A stretch of DNA of 29,329 bases from Pedobacter sp. (GCA_004295885.1 SEDG01000009.1:1-29329), one strand, 5' to 3'. Counted from the stretch's first letter, positions 1 to 7,989 are shown. The notes: generated by a model from the letters alone, not told the origin. Program-made: numbers and translations.

Positions 1-452
1 GAAATATTCGGTTTAAATAGACCGTTACCAACCATCATTAATACAAGCCCTAAGTAAAAGAAATTTGCACTTATGCCTTCCATTGCCATAGAAGCGTGAC
101 CACAAGTCATTACCAATGCTCCAATGATTACCGCTTTCCGATATCCTGTTAATTTATCAGCAATAAACCCACCAACAATTGGTGTTAAGTATACTAAGCC
201 TGTGTACCATCCGTATAAACTTAATGCTTCTGGTCTAGTCCATTCCCAGCCACCTTTGCTAGCCTCACTTACTAAAAAAAGCACCAATAATGCTCTCATT
301 CCATAGTAGCTAAACCTTTCCCACATTTCGGTAAAGAATAGTACAAATAATCCTACTGGATGGTTGAGAAGTTTTTGTGTTTCAACACCACTTTTCTCTA
401 GGTGTAAATCCAGTGCCTCGTCTTGGCTTAGGCTAATAGTTTCAGATGCCAT
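1..452 (-). CDS. POT/PTR-family proton-dependent peptide transporter, N-terminal part (runs off the window)
   Basis: Reading leftwards from the ATG at 452-450, the frame stays open to the window edge and gives about 150 residues. The family is the proton-coupled oligopeptide transporters (POT, in the major facilitator superfamily), which import di- and tripeptides across the inner membrane. The start of TM1 carries the ExxER signature as FFTEMWERFSYYGMRALL (about residues 39-56); those charged residues are known to matter for proton coupling in the family. Farther on, GNGLFKPNIS matches the second conserved POT block. Hydrophobic stretches fit TM1 to TM4. The gene is co-oriented with the unknown gene upstream but separated by about 118 bp, so it may have its own promoter. 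Substrate cannot be read from this part. Confidence 0.88.
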   Translation of the reverse strand, partial: MASETISLSQDEALDLHLEKSGVETQKLLNHPVGLFVLFFTEMWERFSYYGMRALLVLFLVSEASKGGWEWTRPEALSLYGWYTGLVYLTPIVGGFIADKLTGYRKAVIIGALVMTCGHASMAMEGISANFFYLGLVLMMVGNGLFKPNI

Positions 453-570
453 GTTAGTTAGTTAATTTTAATATTTCAGTTTTATTTGTGTGTAGTATTG
501 TTATTTCAAATTGCAATATAAGTACATGTATGCACAGTAGCAAATTTTAAAATGTAACGTAATTATGCTT

Positions 571-1494
571 TTAGTTTGTTTTAGTGATGATTGTTGACGC
601 TTTCACAGGCTTTCCATAAAAATCATCATTAGGCGAAGGGTCGTTTTTAAGTTCTAGGTTTTCTGATAAGGATAATTTTCCCCAATTTAATTTATAGCCG
701 TCAAAGCTGCCATCACCAACATAAAATTCAAATTTTCCGGCCATCTTTGGATCGTATGGGGCTAAATGGTCAAAAACTATCATATTTACTTTGTTTTCTA
801 CTGTTAGTGTCATTGTATTTGCCTTGTTATATTCAAATACAACTCTGTTTTTTAAAGGTTGATTTTTTGCTACTTCGAAAATGTTCTTGCCAAAAACAGG
901 TTCTCCTTTTTCGAAAGACAGTACTTCGATTACCTTTTTATTGGTGGTGGCATTATTCCCTTTCCATCCTAGAAAAATCCAGTAGGGTTGTTTCCCATTA
1001 ACCATTACAGGAATCATTTCATAGTATCGAGTACCAAACCAGTTTTTGTTAGAAGTTAGGCTATTCGCATCTGTTAATTTATCTGAACCGTCTGTAAGTG
1101 GAAAAAGTTTCAAGCTGCCATCTGATGTTCCCATTTGTATGGTTCCATAATAGCGATAGGTACCTTCCTCCGTTGGAACAAACCACGTGATGATACGAAA
1201 TGAATTGTCTGGAGATTTTAGGATTGAAATGCGTTTTAAAGAGTCGAAACCAAAATTGAAAGAACCATTTACCTTCAATGCACTAATAAATTTCTTTACA
1301 AATTGAGCGTTTTTCTCAACCCGTTCTAAATTGGTTTTAGCCGCAAAAGTTTCCTCACTCAAAATCACAAGGGAATCTTGTATTTTGTTTAGCCTTGGCG
1401 TATTGCTTATATTATAGGTGTGCTGTGCGCTAAGTTTATTAAGCGAACAGCATAAAACGAAAAGGAATAAGTAAAACTTAAAGGGTTTAAACAT
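571..1494 (-). CDS. Exported protein of unknown function
   Basis: The 307-residue product begins with a classic signal peptide: basic start (MFKPFKF), hydrophobic core (about residues 8-17) and a probable signal peptidase I site after LSAQ near residue 24, so it should be exported to the periplasm or outer envelope. I recognise no enzyme motif. The mature part is rich in beta-type sequence with many aromatic residues (ITWFVPTEEGTYRYYG near residue 105; PYWIFLGWKG near 172) and looks like a compact beta-rich domain. The start lies only 6 bp past the thiolase stop codon on the same strand, so the two are probably cotranscribed. Function not assigned. Confidence 0.7.
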   Translation of the reverse strand: MFKPFKFYLFLFVLCCSLNKLSAQHTYNISNTPRLNKIQDSLVILSEETFAAKTNLERVEKNAQFVKKFISALKVNGSFNFGFDSLKRISILKSPDNSFRIITWFVPTEEGTYRYYGTIQMGTSDGSLKLFPLTDGSDKLTDANSLTSNKNWFGTRYYEMIPVMVNGKQPYWIFLGWKGNNATTNKKVIEVLSFEKGEPVFGKNIFEVAKNQPLKNRVVFEYNKANTMTLTVENKVNMIVFDHLAPYDPKMAGKFEFYVGDGSFDGYKLNWGKLSLSENLELKNDPSPNDDFYGKPVKASTIITKTN

Positions 1495-1500
1495 AGTTGA

Positions 1501-2409
1501 TTAACGTAGATTTTCTATAACTATTGCACTTGCGCCACCGCCGCCATTACAAATTCCGGCAACACCAATTTTGCCGTTATTTTGTGCTAAAACAGAAAGT
1601 AAGGTAACTACAATTCTTGCTCCAGATGCACCCAGCGGGTGACCAATCGCAACTGCTCCACCGTTTACGTTCACCGTGGCTGCATTTAAATCTAGCTCTT
1701 TGTTATTTGCCAAAGATACAACAGAAAATGCCTCATTAATTTCAAAGAAATCTACGTCTGTAGTTTTTAAATTGGCTTTGCTCAATGCTAATGGAATTGC
1801 TTTTGATGGAGCTGTAGTAAACCATTCTGGCGCTTGTTGCGCATCAGCATAAGCCAAAATTTTAGCTAGCGGCTTAATACCCATTTCTTTTGCTTTTTCT
1901 GCGCTCATTAAAACTAAAGCTGCGGCTCCATCATTTAATGTGGATGCATTAGCGGCTGTAACTGTGCCGTCTTTTTTGAAAACCGGTTTGAGACTTGGGA
2001 TTTTATCGAATTTTACAGCAGCAGGTTCTTCATCATTACTAAATAAAGTGATTTCTCCTTTTCTGTCTTTTATTTCTACAGGGACTATTTCTTCAGAAAA
2101 TTTACCTCCCGCTTGTGCTGCCTGAGCTCTCTTATATGATTCAATGGCAAAGTTATCTTGGTCTTCGCGACTAATGTTGCAAGTTTCTGCACATAATTCT
2201 GCGGCAGAACCCATGTGGTAATCATTGTAAACATCCCATAAGCCATCTTTCACTAAGCCATCGGTAATTTGCCCATGACCTAAACGATAGCCATTTCTAG
2301 CTTTATCTAAATAATAAGGCACTAATTGAGTTGCTGAAAACCCAGCTAATGAACCACCGAAACTACCCACAGGGGTTCTTACGGCAGCAACAATTACTAC
2401 TTCTCTCAT
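1501..2409 (-). CDS. Acetyl-CoA C-acyltransferase (thiolase) with a large in-frame internal deletion
   Basis: Thiolases carry out the CoA-dependent cleavage or condensation of 3-ketoacyl-CoA in fatty-acid and acetoacetyl-CoA metabolism. The start (MREVVIVAAVRTPVGSFGG) and the whole C-terminal half are typical: INEAF near residue 225, the GHPLGASGAR block with catalytic His at residue 257, and the C-terminal catalytic Cys at residue 287 in CNGGGGASA. The protein is only 302 residues against about 390 for the family. Sequence passes from SATQL (residue 29) straight to VPYYLDKARNGYRLG (residue 30 onwards), which normally follows the GGMESMS block, so about 90 residues are missing, including the CASGMK segment with the nucleophilic cysteine. 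The frame is preserved across the junction near base 2322. The product should be catalytically dead if this is real. It forms an apparent operon with the exported gene downstream. Confidence 0.85.
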   Translation of the reverse strand: MREVVIVAAVRTPVGSFGGSLAGFSATQLVPYYLDKARNGYRLGHGQITDGLVKDGLWDVYNDYHMGSAAELCAETCNISREDQDNFAIESYKRAQAAQAGGKFSEEIVPVEIKDRKGEITLFSNDEEPAAVKFDKIPSLKPVFKKDGTVTAANASTLNDGAAALVLMSAEKAKEMGIKPLAKILAYADAQQAPEWFTTAPSKAIPLALSKANLKTTDVDFFEINEAFSVVSLANNKELDLNAATVNVNGGAVAIGHPLGASGARIVVTLLSVLAQNNGKIGVAGICNGGGGASAIVIENLR

Positions 2410-3049
2410 ATGATATTTTATAATATTTGGTGGCGCAATTTAGTCAATAGGAGAGAGATTACGGCAAAAATGTTGAATTTTGACTTATGGCTGTGACTTT
2501 GTTATATAAACCTGACTGTTAGCGGTTCCCATTCCGATAGCGTGCATACAAATATTGCGACTGAGGAATATGTTGCTTTGAAACTTTATAGGTAGGCGAC
2601 TATGTTGTCCCCCGCTGGAGTGCCTGTTCCGATTCATCGGAAGGTTTGGGGGAGGAAATTGCAACTATTTTAGCCTCCGCTTTAGCCTTGCCTCGGCTCT
2701 TGACAGCCGAAGGGTCAAGTCACTTTTTCCTTGATGAAAAAGTAACCAAAAAATCAAGGCTGAAAATGCCTCCTCGGATAAGTACGTCAATTGTTTTGGG
2801 CCGCAAGCTGAGCCGTTCGGCGAAAAGCCTTCACTTCTCCACCTTGCTGATTTGTCACTAGAGGGCATATATCGCTTTAAACAATTAACTACTTCTCTCT
2901 CAGATGCATTTAAGGCCGTCATCGTCCTTGGGTCGGGATTGTGAGATTTTGAAAGGTTGCATAGATTCATATACTAACGCGATAAGTCTGTCCTTTCCCA
3001 CGCTGGATGGAATCTTCCCAAAGGAACTCCTATGGATTTTTTCTGATAT
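2410..3049. other. 640-bp gap without a supported gene; contains a nested palindrome
   Basis: No convincing coding region. The DNA between about 2600 and 2860 is visibly richer in G+C than its surroundings. It holds a nested inverted repeat: TCCCCC (2608-2613) against GGGGGA (2648-2653), enclosing TTCCGAT (2627-2633) against ATCGGAA (2636-2642). Open frames on both strands (2646-2861 plus, 2665-2970 minus) have low-complexity, unconvincing translations. A dispersed intergenic repeat is plausible but needs comparison with other loci. Confidence 0.4.
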
Positions 3050-3229
3050 TTAATCTTCAGCGTCTGACTTTTTAGATTTCGATTTTTTCTTCGCCTTAAT
3101 CGCCTCACTTAATAGATATTCAATCTGTCCGTTTGTACTGCGGAATTCATTGGCGGCCCATTGCTCTACCTCTTTAAGCAAAGCAGGGTTAATTCTCAAC
3201 ACAAAGGCTTTTTTATCTTTCTCTGACAT
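3050..3229 (-). CDS. Small Arc-like ribbon-helix-helix DNA-binding protein
   Basis: A 59-residue frame starts with ATG at 3229-3227 and reads MSEKDKKAFVLRINPALLKE, then VEQWAANEFRSTNGQIEYLL, ending in a lysine-rich tail. The pattern of a short beta-strand (AFVLRI) followed by two amphipathic helices and the segment STNGQIEYLLSEAI is that of Arc/MetJ-type ribbon-helix-helix repressors, which bind DNA as dimers. The start overlaps the end of the upstream membrane gene by 17 bp, so it is the third gene of the SPFH operon and is probably translationally coupled. It may regulate this operon, but that is inference; no operator was identified. Confidence 0.75.
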   Translation of the reverse strand: MSEKDKKAFVLRINPALLKEVEQWAANEFRSTNGQIEYLLSEAIKAKKKSKSKKSDAED

Positions 3230-3752
3230 CGGTTTCTATAGCTCCTATATTGTTTGATGTTTTTAAGTTGATAAGGAACAACGCTAGTTCATCAACTTTT
3301 TCGGTACTAAATAACAGTTTCTTATCACTTGAAAGTTCTAATTGTAAACCTTTACTTTCATTATTAAATACAAATGCCTTATCGTTAAATTTAAACCACA
3401 GGCGGTAGCGTTTGCCCCAACCGCCATATTCGCTTAACGCATCATATTTTCTGATATACATCTTATTAATCTGTGTCCAAGAGATAAATGTAGTTTTACG
3501 AGCAAAGGGCTTGTATCTATAATTAATACCTTGATTATTTATTTTTAAAACCAAAGTACTTTTTTGAACCAAGAAAATAATAATGAATGGTAAAAGGGCA
3601 GCAATAAATGGTAAAAAATAAATGTCTTTAAGCTCTTGCATTTTCATACCCCCTTTGTCTAACAGCACAATGCTTACAACTATGGTGGCTTCAATACCTG
3701 CTAAGATATGTAACCACCATAGGTTTAAATGCTGTCTTTCTTCAAATTCCAT
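3213..3752 (-). CDS. Two-TM membrane protein with a C-terminal PH-like domain, unknown function
   Basis: The 179-residue product has two probable membrane helices (about residues 8-30 and 44-64), followed by a roughly 110-residue cytoplasmic part rich in beta strands (TLVLKINNQGINYRYKPF; RLWFKFNDKAFVF) and ending with an amphipathic helix (STEKVDELALFLINL). That layout resembles bacterial PH-like membrane proteins. The start ATG shares one base with the TAA stop of the SPFH gene upstream (TAATG overlap, base 3752), and the end overlaps the Arc-like gene, so all three form one operon. It probably works with the SPFH protein at the membrane; this rests on context only. Confidence 0.65.
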   Translation of the reverse strand: MEFEERQHLNLWWLHILAGIEATIVVSIVLLDKGGMKMQELKDIYFLPFIAALLPFIIIFLVQKSTLVLKINNQGINYRYKPFARKTTFISWTQINKMYIRKYDALSEYGGWGKRYRLWFKFNDKAFVFNNESKGLQLELSSDKKLLFSTEKVDELALFLINLKTSNNIGAIETDVRER

Positions 3753-4609
3753 TAGTTGTATAATGTACCAGTATTTACAACAGGTTGTACGTGTCTATCT
3801 CCGCATAAAACAACCAAAAGATTGCTAACCATTGCAGCCTTGCGTTCTTCATCAAGTTCTACAATTCCTTTTTGTGATAGTTTTTCCAAAGCCATTTCTA
3901 CCATTCCAACAGCACCTTCTACAATTAATCTTCTAGCGGCAATAACTGCAGTAGCTTGTTGGCGTTGCAACATCGCACTAGCAATTTCTTGCGCATAAGC
4001 CAAGTGAGAAATACGTGCCTCAATTACATCAATTCCAGCTCTAGACAAACGTTCGTTTAATTCTTGCTCTAATAAAATACTCACCTTTTCAGCGCCATCT
4101 TTCAAGGTAATTTCAGCACTTTCATCCTCCATATTATCATAAGCAAAACTATTTGCCAGATGCCTAACTGCTGCTTCACTCTGTATATTAACGTATTGCA
4201 AGTAATTTTCTACCGCAAAAGTTGCTTTAGCAGTTTCGTTTACTTGCCAAACAATTACAGCAGCAATCTCAATCGGATTACCCATTTTGTCGTTAACCTT
4301 TAATTGCTGTCCGTTTAAGTTGCGAGCTCTTAATGATAATTTCTTTTTGCTCGTTAGTGGGTTTACCCAGAAAAAGCCGTCAGACTTAACTGTTCCAATG
4401 TACTTTCCAAAAAGCGTTAGGACTTTAGATTCGTTGGGATTCACGATAATCAATCCTGGTAAAACTAGAATAAAATTTACTGTCAATATTATTGCGCCAG
4501 TAAAAAAATACTCATTTGAGAGGGCTACAATGCCACCAATCAATAATACTAAAAACAAAGCCAAGGTTAGATAACCTGAAGGTGGTTTGATAATTTTTTC
4601 TGTATACAT
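3752..4609 (-). CDS. SPFH/band-7 domain membrane protein
   Basis: The 285-residue product has two membrane helices close together (about residues 13-32 and 36-56), followed by a prohibitin-homology/SPFH domain. The domain begins at LIIVNPNESKVLTLFGKYIG, the typical band-7 entry, and continues with the WQV strand and a helical part (DGAEKVSILLEQELNERLSRAGIDVIEARISHLAYAQEIASAMLQRQQA). SPFH proteins assemble into membrane-bound rings or microdomains that scaffold or regulate partners such as proteases. No protease gene is adjacent. It is the first gene of a three-gene operon (SPFH, two-TM protein, Arc-like protein) divergent from the PgpH-like gene. Confidence 0.85.
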   Translation of the reverse strand: MYTEKIIKPPSGYLTLALFLVLLIGGIVALSNEYFFTGAIILTVNFILVLPGLIIVNPNESKVLTLFGKYIGTVKSDGFFWVNPLTSKKKLSLRARNLNGQQLKVNDKMGNPIEIAAVIVWQVNETAKATFAVENYLQYVNIQSEAAVRHLANSFAYDNMEDESAEITLKDGAEKVSILLEQELNERLSRAGIDVIEARISHLAYAQEIASAMLQRQQATAVIAARRLIVEGAVGMVEMALEKLSQKGIVELDEERKAAMVSNLLVVLCGDRHVQPVVNTGTLYN

Positions 4610-4709
4610 AATGATATTAATTTGATATCACAAATGGAAACATAAATATTCATATTTGCAAATAAAGCTGTGTAAATATTTATGTTATGGGCTATTAAGA
4701 AATTAATCT

Positions 4710-4717
4710 TAATTTTG
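4710..4717 (+). promoter_or_regulatory. Possible Bacteroidota -7 box for the PgpH-like gene
   Basis: TAATTTTG fits the Bacteroidota -7 consensus TAnnTTTG exactly and ends 20 bp before the proposed TTG start. No good TTTG -33 element is visible at the usual distance upstream, so the call is tentative. It lies in the 128-bp divergent gap shared with the SPFH operon, for which I found no matching box. Confidence 0.35.
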
Positions 4718-4737
4718 GGTTAATCAATTTGTAAATT

Positions 4738-6813
4738 TTGGCGAAAATCAGAAACAATCCTAAAGTGCTTTATCGCAAATATTCATCGAACATTAAATAT
4801 GTGATGATGGTTGCGTGTGTGTTCTTAATCACCCTCTATTTACCTAAACAACCTCGATTTAGGTATGAGTTTGAAAAGGGAAAAGTTTGGGAGAACAAAG
4901 ATTTGATATCTCCATTTAGCTTTGCAATTTTAAAGACTAACAGCCAAGTAACTACGGATAAAAAAGAGGCATTAAACAATGTTTTGCCAATTTATAAGTA
5001 TGATGTGGAGGTTTTTAAGGCGCAAGGCGAAGCGTTTTTAAATGAATTTGATGTAAAGTGGAAATCTAATGCCTTTGCGGAAAATGAAAAAGAGACAAAT
5101 AAACAGAACGCATATAAAATGCTTGAGTCTGTTTACAAAAGGGGTATCATTGAGTTGACTGCCAAGCACCAAAAGGAGGGAAAACATTATGATTTTTCAT
5201 TGCTTGACAATAACATTTCTGCAAAATCAAATTCTCAAGATGTTTTTACTACAGAAAGTGCGCTGGATTTTTTCAAGTCGAACTTTAAATCTATCAACGA
5301 TAGGGTTAACGATGTGGTTATTGATTTAGTTGAGAGTCATTTAAAACCGAATATCATTTTCGATGAAGGTTTAACATTGGTTGTTCAAGATAATACCATC
5401 AATAGTTTGTCTACCACCAAAGGGATGGTTCAAAAAGGCGAATTAATCGTAGCCAAAGGCAGTACGGTAGATGATGAGGTATTTCAAAAACTATTATCGT
5501 TTAAAGAGGCTTATGAGGCGCAAACAAAAACCATAGGTGATAACAAGCTTGTTTACCTTGGCCAGGTATTTTTGGTTGGTTTTATCATCACACTTTTGAT
5601 GGTTTTCCTGTTTCTTTTCAGAAAGGACATTTTCGCAGATAATAGACAGCTTTTATTATTGCTCCTGGTCATCACTTCTATGCTTTTGGCACTAACTTGG
5701 GCTATTAAGTTGGATTTGAATAGTCTTTATTATATCCCATTCTGTATTGTTCCAATCATCATCAGGATATTATTTGATACTCGACTTGCGTTAAATCTTC
5801 ACCTGCTGGTTATTTTAATAGCTGGATTTTTCGTGCCAAGCAGCTTCGAGTTTGTGTTTTATCAAACTACGGCGGGTATGGTAGCAATTTATAGCATCAA
5901 AAATCTAATTAAGAGAGAGCAACTGCTGATATCTGCCTCTTTTATTTTAGCCGCCTATTTCGTTTCATTTGTTGGTATTTCATTATTGAGAGAAGGTTCG
6001 TTTCAGCAAATAGAATGGATTCACTTTTTGCCTTTTGTGTTTAGCGTATTACTTTCATTGTTGGCTTATCCTTTAATTTATGCTTTTGAAAGGGTATTTG
6101 GAATTACCTCTGATGTGGCTTTAATAGAGTTGACGAACACGAATAACAAATTACTTAGAGAGTTGGCATTTAAAGCGCCAGGAACGTTCCAGCATTCCTT
6201 GCAAGTAGCAAACCTTGCTGAAGCAGCCATTTTTAAGATTGGAGGAAATTCATTATTAGTAAGGGCAGGGGCGCTTTACCATGACATCGGTAAAATGGAG
6301 AATCCTCAATATTTTATCGAGAACCAAAATACAGCCGTTAGTCCGCATGATAAATTGCCATACGAACAAAGTGCCCAGATAATTATTAAACACGTTCATA
6401 AAGGCATAGAAATTACCAGGAAACATAAGTTGCCAGAAAATGTGATTGACTTCATCAGAACACATCATGGCAACACAAGGGTGGATTATTTTTATCAGTC
6501 GTTTTTAAAAAATTCACCTGAAAAATTCGTCGATGAAAATATTTTCCGTTATCCTGGACCTATTCCTTTTTCGAAGGAAACTGGTGTTTTAATGTTGGCA
6601 GATTCTGTTGAAGCAGCCTCAAGAAGTCTCAAAAATCCAGATGCTCAAAGTATAAATGCCTTAGTTGAAAGGATAATTAACTACAAATTGGAACAAGATC
6701 AACTAGATAATTGCGATTTAACACTAAAAGATTTAGAAACTATAAAGCTGATATTCAAGACTATGCTAATGAGCATCTATCATGTGCGAATAGATTATTT
6801 ACAAACTACGTAA
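4738..6813 (+). CDS. pgpH: PgpH-like 7TM HD-domain phosphohydrolase (probable c-di-AMP phosphodiesterase)
   Basis: This 691-residue inner-membrane protein follows the PgpH family layout: a short N-terminal tail, TM1 (about 21-38), an extracytoplasmic 7TMR-HDED-type domain (about 45-265), a block of membrane helices (about 270-455), then a cytoplasmic HD domain. HD metal ligands are visible: H486 (FQHS), H515-D516 (YHDIGK), H552 (HVHKG), H576-H577 (THHGN) and D622 (LADSVEAA). Characterised family members hydrolyse cyclic di-AMP to pApA. The start is TTG at 4738; an in-frame TAA lies just two codons upstream, and the first ATG codons (residues 22-23) fall inside TM1, so TTG is favoured. A cyclic-dinucleotide link to the defence genes downstream is not supported; this looks like a core gene. 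Confidence 0.88.
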   Translation: MAKIRNNPKVLYRKYSSNIKYVMMVACVFLITLYLPKQPRFRYEFEKGKVWENKDLISPFSFAILKTNSQVTTDKKEALNNVLPIYKYDVEVFKAQGEAFLNEFDVKWKSNAFAENEKETNKQNAYKMLESVYKRGIIELTAKHQKEGKHYDFSLLDNNISAKSNSQDVFTTESALDFFKSNFKSINDRVNDVVIDLVESHLKPNIIFDEGLTLVVQDNTINSLSTTKGMVQKGELIVAKGSTVDDEVFQKLLSFKEAYEAQTKTIGDNKLVYLGQVFLVGFIITLLMVFLFLFRKDIFADNRQLLLLLLVITSMLLALTWAIKLDLNSLYYIPFCIVPIIIRILFDTRLALNLHLLVILIAGFFVPSSFEFVFYQTTAGMVAIYSIKNLIKREQLLISASFILAAYFVSFVGISLLREGSFQQIEWIHFLPFVFSVLLSLLAYPLIYAFERVFGITSDVALIELTNTNNKLLRELAFKAPGTFQHSLQVANLAEAAIFKIGGNSLLVRAGALYHDIGKMENPQYFIENQNTAVSPHDKLPYEQSAQIIIKHVHKGIEITRKHKLPENVIDFIRTHHGNTRVDYFYQSFLKNSPEKFVDENIFRYPGPIPFSKETGVLMLADSVEAASRSLKNPDAQSINALVERIINYKLEQDQLDNCDLTLKDLETIKLIFKTMLMSIYHVRIDYLQTT

Positions 6814-6820
6814 TTTTTTT

Positions 6821-6849
6821 TTGTAAACATGAATGAATTGCTATATTTG
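6821..6849 (+). promoter_or_regulatory. Bacteroidota-type promoter of the tRNA-Ser gene
   Basis: TATATTTG at 6842-6849 matches the -7 consensus TAnnTTTG perfectly, and TTG at 6821-6823 (within TTTTG) lies 18 bp upstream as the -33 element. Transcription would start near 6856, about 20 bp ahead of the tRNA. This is the best promoter match I see in the window. Confidence 0.7.
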
Positions 6850-6877
6850 CAACCTCAAAACGGATATTTTGAAAATC

Positions 6878-6964
6878 GGAGGGATGCCTGAGTGGCCGAA
6901 AGGAACAGTTTGCTAAACTGTCGTACTGGCAACGGTACCGAGGGTTCGAATCCCTCTTCCTCCG
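6878..6964 (+). tRNA. tRNA-Ser(GCT)
   Basis: An 87-nt class II tRNA. The acceptor arm GGAGGGA pairs with TTCCTCC (6957-6963, one G-U pair), with discriminator G. The anticodon arm is CAGTT-TGCTAAA-style with GCT as anticodon, flanked by T33 and A37. A long variable arm (cgtactggcaacggtac) is present as expected for serine, followed by the T arm GAGGGTTCGAATCCCTC. CCA is not encoded. It reads AGC/AGU codons. Confidence 0.95.
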
Positions 6965-7045
6965 CTGAAATTTAAACGTCAAATTAATGGTTTTTGTAAT
7001 TTAAAAATCGTTTCTTTGCAATCCCTTCGCAAAAGGGTCTAAAAA

Positions 7046-7091
7046 CTGCTTTGGGAGCAGGAGGTCGTAGGTTCGAATCCTGCCATCCCGA
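7046..7091 (+). pseudogene. 3' half of a tRNA-Pro(TGG), remnant of a tandem duplication
   Basis: Bases 7046-7095 are identical to 7172-7221, covering the anticodon loop (TTTGGGA), the T arm and the 3' acceptor strand (CATCCCG) of the complete tRNA-Pro downstream. The 5' acceptor strand, D arm and the first part of the anticodon stem are absent, so no cloverleaf can form. The upstream flank TTCGCAAAAGGGTC (7026-7039) also recurs at 7111-7124 ahead of the intact copy. The locus therefore looks like a tandem duplication in which the first copy later lost about 45 bp. Confidence 0.85.
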
Positions 7092-7143
7092 CAAAAAGTA
7101 AGATTCCACTTTCGCAAAAGGGTCAAAAAGGTGATACCAAGTT

Positions 7144-7217
7144 CGGGATGTAGCGTAGCCCGGTATCGCGCCTGCTTTGGGAGCAGGAGGTCGTAGGTTC
7201 GAATCCTGCCATCCCGA
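7144..7217 (+). tRNA. tRNA-Pro(TGG)
   Basis: A 74-nt tRNA. The acceptor CGGGATG pairs with CATCCCG, with discriminator A at 7217. The D arm contains TAGCGTAGCCCGGTATCGCG, and the anticodon arm CCTGC-TTTGGGA-GCAGG carries the anticodon TGG. The T arm contains the GTTCGAATC core. CCA is not encoded. This is the intact member of the duplicated pair. Confidence 0.96.
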
Positions 7218-7223
7218 CAAACG

Positions 7224-7257
7224 AAAGCCTTTTCTGCGAAGCAGGAAGGGCTTTTTT
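7224..7257 (+). terminator. Intrinsic terminator after tRNA-Pro
   Basis: A 14-bp stem forms between AAAGCCTTTTCTGC (7224-7237) and GCAGGAAGGGCTTT (7241-7254) with two G-U pairs, a GAA loop and a run of six T at 7252-7257. It begins 6 bp after the tRNA end and is well placed to end the tRNA transcript. Confidence 0.85.
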
Positions 7258-7300
7258 ATTTGACAGCGAGCTCAAGCTTGCTTGAAAGCGAAGCTGAAAA

Positions 7301-7797
7301 ATAAAAAAGCTAGCTTCGACAACGGAGAAGCGAAGGCTTGAGTTTGAATCTACCCCCTACTTAGGATCACCGGAGCGTAGCGGAGGTAATCCTGTAGTCA
7401 TCTAAACAACAGCGGCTGTTAAGGTATGAACTAGAAATAAAAAAGCTAGCTTCGACAACGAAGAAGCGAAGGCTTGAGTTTGAATCTACCCCTCCTCAGG
7501 ATCACCGGAGCGCAGCGAAGGTAATCCTGTAGTCATCTAAACAACAGCGGCTGTTAAGGTATGAACTGGAAATAAAAAAGCTAGCTTCGACAACGGAGAA
7601 GCGAAGGCTTGAGTTTGAATCTACCCCCTACTTAGGATCACCGGAGCGCAGCGAAGGTAATCCTGTAGTCATCTAAACAACAGCGGCAGTTAAGGTATGA
7701 ACTGGAAATAAAAAAGCCAGCTTCGACAACGGAGAAGCGAAGGCTTGAGTTTGAATTACCCCATCCACCAGGATCACCGGAGCGCAGCGCAGGTAAT
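7301..7797. repeat. Four tandem copies of a ~136-bp non-coding repeat
   Basis: Units begin with ATAAAAAAGC at about 7301, 7437, 7572 and 7708, giving spacings of 136, 135 and 136 bp; the last copy is cut short near 7797. Each unit holds an inverted pair CTTCG...CGAAG near its start and a second pair GGATCACC...GGTAATCC around a GGAGCGCAGCGAA-type loop, so transcripts could form two hairpins per unit. Copies differ by a few substitutions. There is no open frame consistent across units. The array follows the tRNA-Pro terminator and ends at a scrap of tRNA-Pro 3' end. Function unknown. Confidence 0.9.
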
Positions 7798-7811
7798 CCA
7801 GCCATCCCGAA
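7796..7811 (+). repeat. tRNA-Pro 3'-end scrap closing the 136-bp array
   Basis: AATCCAGCCATCCCGA matches 15 of 16 bases of the tRNA-Pro 3' end at 7202-7217, and the following ACGAAA also resembles the sequence after the tRNA. The 136-bp array therefore lies between two direct repeats of the tRNA 3' end, a configuration seen when elements insert into tRNA genes or when tandem duplications decay. Confidence 0.55.
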
Positions 7812-7989
7812 CGAAAAACGCCCAACGAAAGGGATCTTTTTGAAGTTCAGTACTAGCAAATTACTACCTGTTCTACCTATTGATCATTGTACCCTAAGCA
7901 GGATAGAACCGTCTCGTAGCTCACCTTCGGCAAACGTTCATTATAACAGTATATAAAATCCGTATAAAGTCCAAGTTATGATCAAAATA

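Noticed and set aside
2665..2970. 101-residue minus-strand frame
   Set aside because: No signal or domain, overlaps an open frame on the other strand and an apparent intergenic repeat with palindromes; support is too weak.
7046..7217. The two tRNA-Pro 3' ends as left and right ends of an integrated island
   Set aside because: Only about 125 bp separate them and the upstream flanks are also duplicated, so tandem duplication with deletion is simpler.
6984..7220. Minus-strand 78-residue frame with GWQDSNLRPPAPKA repeated
   Set aside because: It is the antisense translation of the tRNA-Pro copies, a well-known spurious protein sequence.
7301..7797. CRISPR array
   Set aside because: Units of ~136 bp are repeated throughout with no short repeat/unique spacer alternation, and no cas genes are present.
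7638..7859. Minus-strand 73-residue frame across the 136-bp repeats
   Set aside because: It reads through repeat DNA and does not persist in frame from unit to unit.
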